Source: Hyphomonas sp. (GTDB taxonomy: Bacteria > Pseudomonadota > Alphaproteobacteria > Caulobacterales > Hyphomonadaceae). Taken from it: 64,000 bases of DNA. The notes beneath the pieces are model-generated. The model had not been told where the DNA came from. It did no database searches and saw nothing but the letters and a program-made list of their open reading frames with translations. Positions 63,327-64,000 of the stretch are shown here, piece by piece; position 1 is the stretch's first letter, and each line of letters starts with the position of its first letter. Both the position numbers and the translations under genes were made by a program. Location: assembly GCF_016125515.1 (NCBI RefSeq), contig NZ_WGLO01000002.1, forward strand, positions 124,001 through 188,000, read 5' to 3'.

Positions 63327-64000
63327 TCAGCCGGGTGGCAGCGCGCCGATCATCTCCAGGCCGCGCCGCACCGCCGGCCTGCGGCGGTTGGCGTCTTGCA
63401 TCGTGCCGTCCATGTCCATGTTCAGCACGAATATATAGGTCCCCGGCGCGGGGCCGCCCGTCTGCTCGATCCAGCCGGCATACCAGCCGAGGTCCGTCTC
63501 GCCCGGCACCGATTTCCAGCCCGATTTGGCATACATCACCCAGCCTTCGCCCCGGCCCGCCTCCATCATGGGCACGGCCAGCTCATAGGTGCGCGCCGAC
63601 AGCGGCAGGGTGCGCCGCGCCAGCCGCGACAGGAAGGCCGCCTGTTCTGCCGCCGAGATCGCCAGCGGGCCTTCCAGCCAGTAGCGCGTGATCTGTTCGG
63701 GCCCGCCGATCTCGGCATTGCCATAGTCGAACAAGTCGAGGCCCGCCTTCAGCCGCTCAGCGCCGATACGCGGCACCACGATCTGGTAGATCCAGACCGT
63801 CGAGCGTTGGAAAGCCGTGGCAAAGTCCTGTGTCTCGTTCCAGCCATCAATCCAGCGCTTCGTGCCGTCCCAGACGAACACCTCGTCCGGCCCGCTGACC
63901 GCACCAGTCTCCAGCGCGAGCAAGGTGTGCGGGATCTTCGAGGTCGAGGCGGGTGTGAACCGCTCGAACACGCGGTCGCCGCCGCTCATCCAGGTCTTTT
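63327..64000 (-). CDS. Class D beta-lactamase-like serine hydrolase (C-terminal part)
   Basis: The frame enters from the right window edge; about 223 residues of the C-terminal part are visible. The active-site motif STSK (FTPASTSKIPHTLLAL), the class D YGN in FDYGNAEIGG and the KSG triad YAKSGWK are all present, with a conserved WYAGWIE after it. These are the three catalytic elements of OXA-type enzymes or related BlaR-like sensor domains. Secretion cannot be judged without the N-terminus. It lies 146 bp from gyrA on the same strand. Activity on beta-lactams is not proven by sequence. Confidence 0.85.
   Translation of the reverse strand, partial: KTWMSGGDRVFERFTPASTSKIPHTLLALETGAVSGPDEVFVWDGTKRWIDGWNETQDFATAFQRSTVWIYQIVVPRIGAERLKAGLDLFDYGNAEIGGPEQITRYWLEGPLAISAAEQAAFLSRLARRTLPLSARTYELAVPMMEAGRGEGWVMYAKSGWKSVPGETDLGWYAGWIEQTGGPAPGTYIFVLNMDMDGTMQDANRRRPAVRRGLEMIGALPPG

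Overview
The window is GC-rich, densely packed chromosomal DNA from an alphaproteobacterium, most likely of the Caulobacterales/Hyphomonadaceae (Hyphomonas-like) group. This rests on gene order and signature genes: an rpoZ-rel-pyrE-pdxJ-acpS-rnc-era-recO run, a ribF-ileS-lspA-bamF-M16-M16 run, a gyrA-coaD-cyclophilin run, a TipF-type flagellar EAL protein with an exact CtrA-type TTAA-N7-TTAA site upstream, an alphaproteobacterial BamF lipoprotein, and frequent GTG/TTG starts with overlapping stop/start codons. The species assignment is inference. I see no rRNA, tRNA, CRISPR array, insertion sequence or prophage.

Layout. 1-7 kb: partial lemA, a membrane protein, a sirtuin, an ABM-domain protein, parC, an extensin-like protein, a small lipoprotein and a glutathione transferase. 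6.8-13.6 kb: a reverse-strand housekeeping operon from rpoZ and rel (stringent response) through pyrE, pdxJ, acpS, rnc and era to recO; the lepB gene often found between acpS and rnc is absent. 13.7-16.5 kb: NYN-domain, DUF2267 and DUF1345 proteins, then an LpxR-like envelope protein with a clear terminator. 16.8-18.8 kb: nrdA with two NrdR boxes at the canonical 31-bp phase.

19-30.6 kb: metabolic genes, mostly reverse strand. They are DUF779 plus aldehyde dehydrogenase plus an AcoR-like regulator lacking the AAA+ module, with a palindromic operator in the dehydrogenase promoter; a thiamine-diphosphate enzyme; a feruloyl-CoA-synthetase-type ligase; an M20 peptidase; a potassium channel with a C-terminal zinc ribbon; an HD hydrolase; and dihydroorotase. 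30.7-38.2 kb, forward strand: bioY, ygfZ, tag, two paralogous mini-lipoproteins, a KAS III enzyme, a GH9 cellulase lipoprotein, then an HD phosphohydrolase coupled to a degenerate-Nudix/NrtR-like regulator.

38.2-50.2 kb, reverse strand: an inactive/active M16 pair, bamF, lspA, ileS, a YbjN protein, ribF, a MaoC hydratase, a HAD phosphatase, a lipoprotein and tipF. 50.5-57 kb: an FAH hydrolase, a stand-alone DUF262-DUF1524 (GmrSD-like) predicted defence nuclease, and a PepSY/TonB receptor/DUF2946 cluster that looks like metal uptake. 57-64 kb: an SDR-thioesterase operon, then gyrA-coaD-cyclophilin and a class D beta-lactamase-like gene running off the right edge.

The best candidates for something little described are the AAA+-less AcoR-like regulator with its palindrome (19.2-22.3 kb), the tandem C-x11-C mini-lipoproteins (32.7-33.2 kb), the zinc-ribbon potassium channel (27.8-28.6 kb), the HD/Nudix pair (36.6-38.2 kb) and the lone GmrSD-like protein (51.4-53.1 kb).
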